Shown here piece by piece: positions 1 through 6,888 of a DNA stretch of 20,046 nt. The translations under genes were made by a program, and so were the position numbers. Below the pieces are notes generated by a model, which ran no database searches, was not told the origin of the DNA, and saw nothing but the letters and a program-made list of their open reading frames with translations. The stretch is from Betaproteobacteria bacterium (GTDB lineage: Bacteria > Pseudomonadota > Gammaproteobacteria > Burkholderiales > JAHFRG01), in contig JAHFRG010000014.1 of assembly GCA_023258935.1 (NCBI GenBank), forward strand, positions 1 to 20,046, written 5' to 3'. How positions within the stretch are numbered: position 1 is the stretch's first letter; the number at the start of each line of letters is the position of its first letter.

Positions 1-262
1 GCACCATGTCGAGAGGCTTGATGGTGAGTAGGGTGTCCACGAAAAAACGGTAGCCGAGCGGGGTAGGCACTCGTCCGGACGATGTATGCGGACTGGCGAT
101 GAAACCCATCTCTTCCAGGTTGGCCATGATATTGCGGATGCTGGCCGGGCTTAAATCCAAGCCGGAATATTTCGAAAGCGCGCGCGAGCCGATCGGCTGG
201 CCGTCGCTGATATAGCGTTCCACCAGAGTTTTTAGCAGAATCTGGGCGCGTTCACTGAGCAT
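1..262 (-). CDS. hrcA: Heat-inducible transcription repressor HrcA, N-terminal part (cut by window edge)
   Basis: Reading the minus strand from an ATG at 262 gives an 87-residue open frame that runs off the left edge. It begins MLSERAQILLKTLVERYI and continues with GQPIGSRALSK, LSPASIRNIMANLEEMG and SGRVPTPLGYRFFVD. These are hallmarks of the winged-helix DNA-binding domain of HrcA, which represses groE/dnaK-type heat-shock operons by binding CIRCE elements. No CIRCE-like inverted repeat is visible in the 692 bp between hrcA and nadK, so the gene shows no sign of autoregulation here. No clear Shine-Dalgarno sequence precedes the ATG. A TACAAT hexamer lies only 8 nt upstream of it (minus strand). 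hrcA is divergent from nadK, an arrangement common in Betaproteobacteria. The identification is firm; the C-terminal part lies outside the window. Confidence 0.93.
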   Translation of the reverse strand, partial: MLSERAQILLKTLVERYISDGQPIGSRALSKYSGLDLSPASIRNIMANLEEMGFIASPHTSSGRVPTPLGYRFFVDTLLTIKPLDMV

Positions 263-437
263 GAATTTATTGTAGCAGCTTTCAGCTGTCGGCAATCAGT
301 GGTCGGAAATAGGAAACCTCTGATTAAGTCCCACACGATTGCGACGGCGGCTTTCCGGGATGGAATGCGCGAAGCAAGGCGCAGCCAATGGCCATTCCCC
401 TTGGCAAGCCGAGCGACAAAGCAGACCGCACGGAAAG

Positions 438-482
438 GCGCCCCGGACTCGGCCTCGCGCAGCGTGGTGCGGGAAGGGGCGC
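438..482. repeat. 45-bp direct repeat, copy 1 (partner at 628-672)
   Basis: Positions 438-482 and 628-672 are identical except for three bases (453, 474 and 475), at an offset of exactly 190 bp. Each copy is bounded by an inverted pair, GCGCCCC at the left and GGGGCGC at the right, enclosing a common segment with CTCGCGCAGCGTGGTGCGGG. Each could therefore fold as a stem-loop. This copy has a 7-bp stem, shorter than its partner's. Confidence 0.8.
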
Positions 483-520
483 AAGCTGCAGCAAGAAACA
501 CCGTCAATCGAGGCGCTCAT

Positions 521-566
521 GCTGCCGCTTCCGCACCCCAAGCTTCGCTGACCGTGTCGCGGCAGC
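521..566. repeat. Hairpin module shared with the region downstream of fur
   Basis: GCTGCCGC (521-528) and GCGGCAGC (559-566) are perfect reverse complements enclosing a 30-nt loop. The stretch 521-563 recurs at 6369-6411 with a single mismatch. The match is in non-coding DNA at both places, so this is a dispersed repeat unit and not a shared protein domain. Confidence 0.75.
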
Positions 567-627
567 CGTCCCTTCGGGTTGCGGCAAAATGCGGCGTCTG
601 CGTCGTTGCGCTCCTCGGTGTCGTAGT

Positions 628-672
628 GCGCCCCGGACTCGGTCTCGCGCAGCGTGGTGCGGGCCGGGGCGC
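628..672. repeat. 45-bp direct repeat, copy 2 (partner at 438-482)
   Basis: This is the second copy of the repeat at 438-482. Here the bounding arms, GCGCCCCGG (628-636) and CCGGGGCGC (664-672), are perfect 9-bp reverse complements around a 27-nt loop, so its potential stem is longer than that of copy 1. Confidence 0.8.
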
Positions 673-912
673 AGAAGGCTGCGTTCGATAACATGGAGCG
701 GAGCTTGTGCGGCTGCTCCCGCAAGCGGGCCTTGGGCTAACGAGTCGCAGCCGCGCTACGACCTTCGTCGCGCTCCTCGCATCCATCCGCATTTTGCCAG
801 CAACGCAATTCGTGGTGGACTTAATCAGAGGTTCCTTACCATTCTGCTATCAGCAATCAGATTTCAGCTTGAATCTGGCGCGGCTTCGCATTAGGTTCTG
901 CCGATCGCCGAG

Positions 913-932
913 GGCTGATGGCTGATGGCTGC
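913..932. repeat. GGCTGAT heptamer direct repeat upstream of nadK
   Basis: Two exact GGCTGAT units and a third partial one (GGCTGCA) run in tandem, ending 22 bp before the chosen nadK start codon. Related heptamer-like sequence (CTGATTGCTGATAGC) is present in the opposite orientation at 846-860. Short tandem arrays of this kind are frequent in proteobacterial intergenic DNA; no function can be read from it. Confidence 0.6.
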
Positions 933-954
933 AAAATATGATTTAATGCCCAGC

Positions 955-1827
955 ATGAACAATCCTTTTAAAACCGTTGCCCTCATAGGCAAATACAAAA
1001 GCCCGGAAATCGCCGGGCATTTGCAGCGTCTGGCGCGTTTCCTGGAAAGCCGCGCTGTCACGGTGCTGGTGGACAGGCTGACTGCGGTGCATCTCGAAAA
1101 CAACGCCTATCCGGTATTGGCGCTCGAGGAAATCGGCAAGCGCGCCAATCTCGCCATTGTAATCGGCGGCGATGGCACCATGCTCAATATCGCACGCACC
1201 TTTGCCCCCCACAACGTGCCGCTGGTGGGCGTCAACCAGGGACGGCTTGGGTTTCTTACCGACATTTCGGTGGACACCATGTTGGAGACCATCGGAGCGA
1301 TTCTAGACGGCAAGTATGTCACTGAAGAGCGCATGCTGCTTTCAGCGGAAATCTTCAGCAATAACCAGAGCGTACTGAAAGTGCTGGCATTCAACGACGT
1401 GGTGATAAGCAAGGGCGCGAAGGGCAGCCTGATTGAATTCGACGTCCATATCAATCAGCAGTACGTCTACACCTTGCGTTCCGACGGCTTGATTGTGGCC
1501 ACCCCCACCGGATCGACCGCTTACGCGCTGTCATCCGGCGGGCCTATTGTGCATCCTTCGCTGAGCCTGATCGCCCTGGTGCCGGTTTCTCCTCATACCT
1601 TGAGCAACCGCCCGATCGTAGTGAGCGGCGATTCCATCGTGGAAATCCTGATGCACGATTCGGGCGACGCGCGCGCGCACTTCGACAGCCATTCGCATTT
1701 TGATTTACGCGATGGCGACAAAATTCAGGTGCGCCGCTCTCCCGACACCATCCGCCTGCTGCACCCGGTGGGGCACAACTACTACCACATGCTGCGCGAA
1801 AAGCTGCACTGGAGCAAAACTTCATAG
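955..1827 (+). CDS. nadK: NAD kinase
   Basis: This 290-residue protein would phosphorylate NAD to NADP with ATP, the only route to NADP in most bacteria. Visible motifs are the GGDGTML ATP/NAD-binding signature (GGDG at residues 71-74), a FNDVVISKG segment, and the TPTGSTAYALSSGGPIVHP glycine-rich motif, all in the family order. The frame is open from 925, but I place the start at the ATG at 955 (MNNPFKTVALIGKY) because NadK proteins begin directly with such a strand; ATGs at 925 and 946 would only add 3-10 residues. None of the three has a good Shine-Dalgarno sequence. The stop is 2 nt before recN, so the two are very probably co-transcribed. The upstream DNA is repeat-rich, which leaves the promoter unclear. 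Confidence 0.95.
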   Translation: MNNPFKTVALIGKYKSPEIAGHLQRLARFLESRAVTVLVDRLTAVHLENNAYPVLALEEIGKRANLAIVIGGDGTMLNIARTFAPHNVPLVGVNQGRLGFLTDISVDTMLETIGAILDGKYVTEERMLLSAEIFSNNQSVLKVLAFNDVVISKGAKGSLIEFDVHINQQYVYTLRSDGLIVATPTGSTAYALSSGGPIVHPSLSLIALVPVSPHTLSNRPIVVSGDSIVEILMHDSGDARAHFDSHSHFDLRDGDKIQVRRSPDTIRLLHPVGHNYYHMLREKLHWSKTS

Positions 1828-1829
1828 CC

Positions 1830-3509
1830 ATGTTACAGGCTCTGAGCATCCGCGATTTTGTCATTGTCGACACCATGGAGCTCGAGTTCAAACCGGGCTT
1901 TACCGTGCTGACGGGGGAAACCGGCGCGGGGAAATCCATACTGATTGATGCGCTGGCGCTCACTCTGGGCGAGCGCGCCGACGGCGTGGTAGTGCGAAAT
2001 GGCGCCGAGCGCGCCGAGATCGCCGCCGAGTTTGACATCGGCAAACTGGCCCCGCTTTCGGCCTGGCTGCGCGAAAATGATCTTGAGGCCGATCCCGGAG
2101 TTTGTTTGATGCGCCGCGTGATTGAAGTCAACGGCCGCTCGCGCGGATTCATCAACGGCCACACGGCGACCGTGCAGCAGCTACGCGAAGCGGGGGAGAA
2201 GCTGGTCGAAATCCACGGCCAGCACGCACACCAGACTCTGCTTAAAGCCGAATCGCAACGCGAACTGGTGGATGCCTACGGCGGATTAGGCGAACTGGTC
2301 ACGCAAGTCGCTGAGCATTACCGACAATGGCAAAGCTTGCGCAAGCGTCGGCAGGAATGGGAGACCAACGCCGCCGCATTCGCCGCAGAGCGCGAGCAGC
2401 TGGAATGGCAGGCGAGCGAACTCAAGACCTTGAATTTTTCTCCCGATGAGTGGCAAACGCTTCAGGCGGAACATTCGCGTCTTGCTCATGCCGCAACTCT
2501 GCTCGAAGCTGCGGGAATGGCGCTTGATGCGCTTTCGGAAAACGATGCTGCGCTGATCGCACAGCTCAATTCGTTGATTTCCCGCTTCCGGAACTTGATC
2601 GAACACGACCCAGGTTTGAAAGAAATTCTGGATATTCTGGAGCCCGCGCAAATCCAGCTGCAGGAAGCGGTGTACACGATACGGCATTACCAGGAGAAGC
2701 TCGATCTCGATCCTGAACGCTTGCAGCAAGCAGAGCGGCGCCTGGACGCGATTCATTCCACCGCGCGCAAGCATCGCGTGAAACCTGATGAGCTTCCGGA
2801 TTTGCTGCAACGGTTCGAGGCGCGCTTGCAGGAAATGGGCGGTGTTGGCGGGGTGGAGGAATTGAAAGAACTGGAACTATCTGCGTGCAGCGCGTATCAA
2901 GCGCAAGCCAAAAAATTAAGCGCGGCACGCAAGAAGGCCGCAAGATCGCTATCGCAGGAAGTCACCGAAACGATGCAGAAACTCGCCATGAGCGGCGGTG
3001 AATTCTCGGTGGTATTGAATGCGCTTGAAGAAGGTTCGGCTTATGGCTTGGAGCAGGTGGAATTTCTGGTAAGCGCCCATAAAGAATTACCGTTGCGGCC
3101 ACTAGCGAAAGTCGCATCAGGCGGCGAATTGTCGCGCATCAGCCTGGGAATTCAAGTCGTCACCAGCAAAGTTGGCGCGGTGCCCACCATGATTTTCGAC
3201 GAAGTTGACGCCGGCATCGGCGGGCGTGTCGCAGAGATTGTCGGAAGATTGCTGAAAAAACTCGGCAAAGAGCGGCAGGTGCTTTGCATCACGCACCTGC
3301 CGCAAGTCGCGGCGGCGGGCGATCAGCAGTGGCAAGTGAGCAAATCCTCGGTCAACGGCTCTATCCTGAGCCGTATTGAAGTGATGAATGAAAAAGCGCG
3401 CATCGAGGAGATCGCCCGCATGCTGGGCGGCGTCAAGATCACCGAAACCACGCGCAAGCACGCGGCGGAGATGCTAAGAGGCATCGCCAGCACGTCCAGC
3501 AAGTTATAG
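1830..3509 (+). CDS. recN: DNA repair protein RecN
   Basis: This is an SMC-like ATPase of 559 residues, close to the normal RecN length, that acts in recombinational repair of double-strand breaks. The Walker A motif GETGAGKS is at residues 29-36 and the Walker B/signature segment FDEVDAGIGG has its acidic pair at D457-E458. It is followed by CITHLPQVAAAGD, the conserved H-loop region. The ATPase halves are separated by a charged helical middle (about 150-370), as expected for a coiled coil. The ATG lies 2 nt after the nadK stop with no separate ribosome binding site, which suggests translational coupling. In E. coli, recN is SOS-controlled; I see no LexA box here. The identification is firm. 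Confidence 0.96.
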   Translation: MLQALSIRDFVIVDTMELEFKPGFTVLTGETGAGKSILIDALALTLGERADGVVVRNGAERAEIAAEFDIGKLAPLSAWLRENDLEADPGVCLMRRVIEVNGRSRGFINGHTATVQQLREAGEKLVEIHGQHAHQTLLKAESQRELVDAYGGLGELVTQVAEHYRQWQSLRKRRQEWETNAAAFAAEREQLEWQASELKTLNFSPDEWQTLQAEHSRLAHAATLLEAAGMALDALSENDAALIAQLNSLISRFRNLIEHDPGLKEILDILEPAQIQLQEAVYTIRHYQEKLDLDPERLQQAERRLDAIHSTARKHRVKPDELPDLLQRFEARLQEMGGVGGVEELKELELSACSAYQAQAKKLSAARKKAARSLSQEVTETMQKLAMSGGEFSVVLNALEEGSAYGLEQVEFLVSAHKELPLRPLAKVASGGELSRISLGIQVVTSKVGAVPTMIFDEVDAGIGGRVAEIVGRLLKKLGKERQVLCITHLPQVAAAGDQQWQVSKSSVNGSILSRIEVMNEKARIEEIARMLGGVKITETTRKHAAEMLRGIASTSSKL

Positions 3510-3619
3510 CTTGTTATGCCGATGAAACAGTCAAGGCAGAGTCGATATAATTTTCGGCGGTTCGGGTTTTTGATGTCCCCGGCATTATATTTGCGGCGAC
3601 AACTTAGGATTTCTGAACA

Positions 3620-4366
3620 TTGAATAAAGTGCTGATTATCACTGGCGGCAGCCGCGGTATAGGCGCCGCTACTGCAAAGCTTGCCGCCGAGCGCGGCTAC
3701 GCCGTATGCGTCAACTATCTCCAAAATCGATCCGCAGCCGATTCCGTTGTCAGCGCCATCACCCGTTCCGGAGGGCAGGCCATTGCCTTGGCTGCCGACG
3801 TGGCTTCGGAATCCGATGTGATCCGATTGTTCGAAACCGCAGAAAAGGAATTGGGCCCCCTCACTGCGCTCGTCAACAACGCAGGGATTTTGGAGCAGCA
3901 AATGAAGCTTGAGAACATGAGCGCTGCTCGTCTGAACCGTGTCTTTGCAACAAACATTACCGGGTGTTTCTTGTGCGCTCGCGAAGCTGTGCGGCGCATG
4001 TCCACTAAGCGCGGCGGGTCGGGCGGTGTCATTGTCAACGTGTCATCATTCGCATCGCGCCTGGGCTCTCCCGGGGAATACGTGGACTATGCCGCCTCCA
4101 AAGGCGCCGTTGATTCGATGACCATAGGACTGGCCAAGGAAGTCGCCGAAGAAGGCATTCGCGTAAACGCCGTGCGGCCCGGCTTTATCTACACCGAGAT
4201 CCATGCCCGCGGCGGCGAACCGAACCGAGTGGAGCGCGTCAAGGAATTGGTGCCAATGAAGCGCGGCGGCACAGCTATTGAGGTGGCGAATGCTATTATG
4301 TGGCTGCTCTCGGATGAAGCTTCGTACATAAACGGAGCCTTTATTGATGTTACGGGTGGCAGATAG
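3620..4366 (+). CDS. ygfF: Short-chain dehydrogenase/reductase, YgfF-like
   Basis: This 248-residue classical SDR uses NAD(P)H. The dinucleotide motif TGGSRGIG is at residues 8-15, NNAG at 86-89, the catalytic serine in VSS (142-143), and the YxxxK pair is Y157/K161. The segment SRLGSPGEYVDYAASKGA and the late VRPGFIYTE...GGEP region closely resemble my memory of E. coli YgfF, annotated as a glucose-1-dehydrogenase-like oxidoreductase. The real substrate is unknown. I chose a TTG start at 3620 because AGGA at 3606-3609 is well spaced, the family begins in this way, and no ATG is available before the Rossmann motif. A TATAAT hexamer at 3546-3551 could be a -10 box, but its -35 is poor. The gene sits between recN and fur, which are usually closer neighbours, so it may have been acquired. 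Confidence 0.88.
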   Translation: MNKVLIITGGSRGIGAATAKLAAERGYAVCVNYLQNRSAADSVVSAITRSGGQAIALAADVASESDVIRLFETAEKELGPLTALVNNAGILEQQMKLENMSAARLNRVFATNITGCFLCAREAVRRMSTKRGGSGGVIVNVSSFASRLGSPGEYVDYAASKGAVDSMTIGLAKEVAEEGIRVNAVRPGFIYTEIHARGGEPNRVERVKELVPMKRGGTAIEVANAIMWLLSDEASYINGAFIDVTGGR

Positions 4367-4396
4367 CCGTACGACGCTACTGGCCGTTAAATTGTT

Positions 4397-4425
4397 TTGA
4401 CAAGCAGGTATAAAGCGCGCATAGT
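4397..4425 (+). promoter_or_regulatory. Predicted sigma-70 promoter of the cold-shock gene
   Basis: A perfect TTGACA at 4397-4402 is followed, after 17 bp, by CATAGT at 4420-4425 (4 of 6 consensus bases). Transcription would start near 4432, giving an untranslated leader of roughly 120 nt. Long leaders that fold differently at low temperature are characteristic of cspA-type genes. The leader is T-rich; I did not identify a canonical cold box in it. Confidence 0.55.
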
Positions 4426-4550
4426 ATCAACCGTTTAGTTTCAAGTTTTGAGAGTCTGAATTGGTTGTTAATTTTCGTTCTTTCCAAGCTTTGAGATTTA
4501 GACATTAATCAGGCTTGTCCTGTTTTTTTAATTTAATTTAGGAACGTAAA

Positions 4551-4757
4551 ATGGCAACCGGAACTGTAAAGTGGTTTAATGACTCGAAAGGCTTTGGCTT
4601 TATTACCCCGGACGTGAGCGGTGAAGATTTATTCGCCCACTTCTCGGCAATCAACATGCAAGGCTTCAAAACCCTTAAGGAAGGACAGAAGGTGTCCTTC
4701 GAGATCGTTGAAGGAAATAAAGGCAAGAAGCAAGCGGCCAATATTCAAGCCGCGTAA
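4551..4757 (+). CDS. cspA: Cold-shock domain protein (CspA family)
   Basis: This 68-residue single cold-shock domain is a five-stranded beta-barrel that binds single-stranded RNA and DNA and acts as an RNA chaperone. RNP1 (KGFGFI) and an RNP2 variant (LFAHF) are visible, as is the opening MATGTVKWFNDSKGFGFI and the segment GFKTLKEGQKVSFE, typical of betaproteobacterial Csps. The ATG is preceded by AGGAA at 4540-4544, 6 nt away. It is a single-gene unit: a promoter with a long leader in front and a strong intrinsic terminator behind. Whether it is cold-induced or constitutive cannot be read from the protein; the long leader favours induction. Confidence 0.95.
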   Translation: MATGTVKWFNDSKGFGFITPDVSGEDLFAHFSAINMQGFKTLKEGQKVSFEIVEGNKGKKQAANIQAA

Positions 4758-4780
4758 ACCGCTCAAGCATTTCAGCAATA

Positions 4781-4811
4781 AAGAAGCCGGGCTTACGCCC
4801 GGCTTCTTTTT
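4781..4811. terminator. Intrinsic terminator, probably bidirectional
   Basis: A perfect 12-bp stem (AAGAAGCCGGGC at 4781-4792, GCCCGGCTTCTT at 4797-4808) with a TTAC loop ends in a T5 run on the plus strand. On the minus strand the stem is followed by a shorter, interrupted T tract. It lies between the convergent cspA and metallo-hydrolase genes and can serve both, more strongly cspA. Confidence 0.92.
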
Positions 4812-4873
4812 GGGTAAAGCGGAGTGGGATTCCGCAGGCGGCGGAAATACTGGGAATTAAATTGAGAGTTGAA

Positions 4874-5929
4874 TTATCTTGAGCTGGCCAGTTGGTATGG
4901 TTCTAGATCGTCGCTTTTAGTCAACAGCGCACGATAGGTTTTTAAATCCTGCTCATCCATGGTCAGATTCGCGGCTTGGCCGCTGCTCGAAACCGGGTGC
5001 GGAGTGGCGCCTAGTTCGATCGTTGTGCCCAGCCCGGCATAGAGATACTGGTCGCCAAACGCCTGCTTGAGCGCGACAAACGTCGGTTCGCCGGTGCAGT
5101 GGCCAGGGGCAACATAGTCCACTTGGTAGGTGTCGCGCAGAACGGTGGCTACGCGTCTGATTTCATCGTCTTTGGCCACGACCAGATGTAATCCGCCGGC
5201 GACCAAGTGGATGTGCTTGTTGATGTGGCTCGCTGCTTCCACGATATTGTCGATGCCGGTATGCGAGCACCCGAGAATGAGCACGATGCCATCCGGCGTA
5301 TCGATGGCAATCGACAGCTCACGCAGCTCCAGCGTCGTGGTCTTGTCGGAGACCAGGGAGATCAGGTGAATACCGGGCGCAACCTCGGTGGTCTTGTCGA
5401 TCAGCTCGAAGTTGGCGTTGGGCCAGGCGCTGCCGAAGCGCATCACCTCAGGCGGCGCGCCGTCATAGTAGCGCTGCTCCGCTGGAAGTGACTCGGCCTT
5501 GCGATAAAACTTGCTGGGTAAATCGAAGCCGTACACGCCGAAGTTCTCCTTGGGTGCGTAGATTTTCACCTTCGGATTTACGCTCAAGAGATAACTCATG
5601 CCGCCCATGTGGTCACCGTGGCGGTGCGACATGACCACAAAGTCCAGTTTCGATAAGTCCACGCCCTTAGCTTTCGCATTCTGGGCAAGGATGTTGGGAT
5701 TGTCGCCGGTGTCGAACAAGATGCGCTTGCCGCCATACTCAATGAACGCAGCATAACCCCAGTCCTTCTGCATCGCTGAAGGTTTGCCGAACGCGTCATA
5801 AAGGACCGTAATCTGTACTTTTTGGGAGCCCGGATATGTAGCCGTTTCCGGTGCGCTTGTTGCCGCGCATCCGACGAGCAACACGGTTAAAGGCGAAACG
5901 AACCAAATAAACCACGATTTTGCTATCAT
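4874..5929 (-). CDS. Metallo-beta-lactamase-fold hydrolase, predicted lipoprotein
   Basis: The protein has 351 residues. The N-terminus is a short basic then hydrophobic segment ending in the lipobox LLVGC (Cys21), so it is probably a lipid-anchored envelope protein. The metal-binding motif SHRHGDHMGG gives H102, H104, D106 and H107, and a second LGCSHTGIDNIVEA motif follows. Together these match the COG1237 type of metallo-beta-lactamase fold, often annotated as 7,8-dihydropterin-6-methyl-4-(ribofuranosyl)aminobenzene-phosphate synthase-like. That label describes an archaeal relative, and the role here is unknown. A very good ribosome binding site (AAGGAGG) lies just upstream on the minus strand (5935-5943). 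It is convergent with cspA and shares its terminator. A periplasmic or outer-membrane position would be unusual for the pterin-related reaction. Confidence 0.85.
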   Translation of the reverse strand: MIAKSWFIWFVSPLTVLLVGCAATSAPETATYPGSQKVQITVLYDAFGKPSAMQKDWGYAAFIEYGGKRILFDTGDNPNILAQNAKAKGVDLSKLDFVVMSHRHGDHMGGMSYLLSVNPKVKIYAPKENFGVYGFDLPSKFYRKAESLPAEQRYYDGAPPEVMRFGSAWPNANFELIDKTTEVAPGIHLISLVSDKTTTLELRELSIAIDTPDGIVLILGCSHTGIDNIVEAASHINKHIHLVAGGLHLVVAKDDEIRRVATVLRDTYQVDYVAPGHCTGEPTFVALKQAFGDQYLYAGLGTTIELGATPHPVSSSGQAANLTMDEQDLKTYRALLTKSDDLEPYQLASSR

Positions 5930-6422
5930 TTGTTTCCTCCTTTGTTGAGTACGCTACCAATTTGGCCGGCCGTAAGCCAGGAAGCCTATAACAATGCGGA
6001 CCGCCAGCGCTTTGCGCTACGATCGCCGATAAGCACGTGGGAATTGCTGCACCTGCCAGCCTCAGACCTAGCCCAGCCCAATTCGAACTAAACCAAATCT
6101 TTATTACTGCTTCAATTTATCGGTATTTTTGTCTTTAATTGTGTTGCTGAGGCCTTCAGGACAACAACTATAAGGTATACGAGAAGGTACATTGCAACGT
6201 ATATCACTATATGGCCTGCTTTGCAAATGGACAATTGTAATTTCTGGAGTGGCCTCATGAAGCCAGCTTGGGGAGCTGATGATAATTGGGGGCGAAGTCT
6301 GAATAGTTTTCGGTAGTTTAGATTTTGGTATCCCCTGTGAGCCGCCAAGCGATGAAGCCAAACCGGGGGCTGCCGCTCCCGCACCCCAAGCTTCGCTGAC
6401 CGTGTCGCGGCCGCCCACCTCA
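5930..6422. other. Gene-free stretch between the metallo-hydrolase and fur genes
   Basis: Both flanking genes point left, so this 493-bp region is upstream of the hydrolase and downstream of fur. The first 13 bp hold the hydrolase ribosome binding site. The middle (about 6090-6340) is more A+T-rich than its surroundings. Two overlapping 104-residue minus-strand frames here have no family signature, and their N-terminal parts come from the repeat at 6369-6411, so I do not call them genes. The region may be decayed DNA left with the insertion between recN and fur. Confidence 0.6.
6369..6411. repeat. Dispersed hairpin module, second copy (of 521-563)
   Basis: This 43-bp segment matches 521-563 with one mismatch. 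The outer arms GCTGCCGC (6369-6376) and a one-base-different GCGGCCGC can still pair. It ends 11 bp beyond the fur stop codon. No T tract follows on the minus strand, so it does not look like a standard fur terminator, although the stem could protect or end the transcript. Confidence 0.72.
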
Positions 6423-6851
6423 TCAAGAGGGTTTATGCGGGCAGTTCGGTTTGGTGCAGTCGGCGTAGATGTGAAGCGAATGCTCGTGAATCGTGAAGCC
6501 GCGCTCCTTGGCGATTTTGGTTTGACGGCGCTCTATTTCGGGGTCGACAAACTCTTCCACCCGGCCACACTGCAGGCACACCAGATGGTCGTGATGCCCG
6601 CCCTGGTTTAATTCAAATACCGCCTTGCCGCTTTCAAAATGATGGCGTATTAATAACCCTGCCTGCTCGAACTGGGTGAGCACGCGGTAAACTGTGGCCA
6701 GCCCGATGTCCATGCCCTCGTTGAGGAGAACTTTATATACATCTTCTGCTGTCAAATGGCGTACCGGGCTGTTTTCGAACAAATTGAGGATTTTGAGGCG
6801 CGGCAGCGTAGCCTTGAGCCCGATGGTTTTGAGGTCGGTCGGTGAGCTCAT
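6423..6851 (-). CDS. fur: Ferric uptake regulator Fur
   Basis: A 142-residue Fe(II)-dependent repressor of iron acquisition genes. The N-terminal winged helix (GLKATLPRLKILNLFE, AEDVYKVLL, IGLATVYRVLTQFEQAGL) is followed by the dimerisation domain with HHDH at residues 86-89, the CLQC zinc site (C92, C95) and a second cysteine pair (C132, C137). All expected metal ligands are present. The frame is open to a TTG at 6872, but I start at the ATG at 6851 because Fur proteins begin shortly before the KxxGLKAT helix. No strong Shine-Dalgarno sequence is seen at either start. It is divergent from bamE, a standard pairing in Beta- and Gammaproteobacteria. TATGAT on the minus strand (6890-6885) may be its -10 box. 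No convincing Fur box is visible in the short divergent region. Confidence 0.96.
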   Translation of the reverse strand: MSSPTDLKTIGLKATLPRLKILNLFENSPVRHLTAEDVYKVLLNEGMDIGLATVYRVLTQFEQAGLLIRHHFESGKAVFELNQGGHHDHLVCLQCGRVEEFVDPEIERRQTKIAKERGFTIHEHSLHIYADCTKPNCPHKPS

Positions 6852-6858
6852 GATCGCT

Positions 6859-6888
6859 CTGACGATGGACAATAATCTGGGTTATCAT
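6859..6888 (+). promoter_or_regulatory. Possible bamE promoter
   Basis: CTGACG at 6859-6864 and TATCAT at 6883-6888 (5 of 6 consensus) are separated by 18 bp, about 30 bp before the bamE start. The site overlaps the likely fur promoter on the other strand, so the two would compete. The -35 matches only 4 of 6 bases, so this is tentative. Confidence 0.4.

Larger units (their letters stand above)
312..835. repeat. 524-bp non-coding element with terminal inverted repeats (MITE-like)
   Basis: The left end (312-334, starting GGAAACCTCTGATTAAG) is the inverse of the right end (812-835, ending GGACTTAATCAGAGGTTCC), apart from small indels. The imperfect inverted match goes on inwards: 358-375 (GGATGGAATGCGCGAAGC) pairs with the complement of 772-788 (GGATGGATGCGAGGAGC), at nearly equal distance from each outer end (46 and 47 bp). 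The interior holds hairpin modules, including a 45-bp direct repeat, and no transposase. Right-end-like copies recur at 13750-13792 and 14871-14892. A non-autonomous mobile element, or a composite intergenic repeat, is the best reading. The GGAACCTCTG terminus resembles, from memory, ends of some IS5-family elements. No obvious target-site duplication directly abuts the ends. Confidence 0.72.
263..954. other. Gene-free stretch between hrcA and nadK, mostly repeat element
   Basis: This 692-bp divergent intergenic region contains several overlapping open frames on both strands (70-168 residues). Their translations are low-complexity and rich in Arg, Ala, Ser and Pro, and they resemble no known protein. 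None has a convincing ribosome binding site, and they arise because the region is G+C-rich and repetitive. Its content is better explained by the inverted-repeat element at 312-835 and its internal modules. Short related direct repeats flank the element: GCTGTCGGCAATCAG at 285-299 and GCTATCAGCAATCAG at 846-860. A heptamer array lies at 913-932. I see no clear sigma-70 promoter for nadK. Confidence 0.75.

Noticed and set aside
194..285. Leaderless transcription of hrcA from TACAAT 8 nt before its ATG
   Set aside because: The spacing would suit a leaderless RNA, but the only -35 candidate (TTGCCG) is just 15 bp away and weak, so it is not listed as a promoter.
232..925. Several overlapping open frames of 70-168 residues on both strands between hrcA and nadK
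   Set aside because: Low-complexity Arg/Ala/Ser/Pro-rich translations, no ribosome binding sites and no family motifs; they are read through a repeat element.
6104..6426. Two 104-residue minus-strand frames next to fur
   Set aside because: The N-terminal parts come from the dispersed repeat at 6369-6411, the rest is A+T-rich with no recognisable domain, and no good ribosome binding site precedes either.
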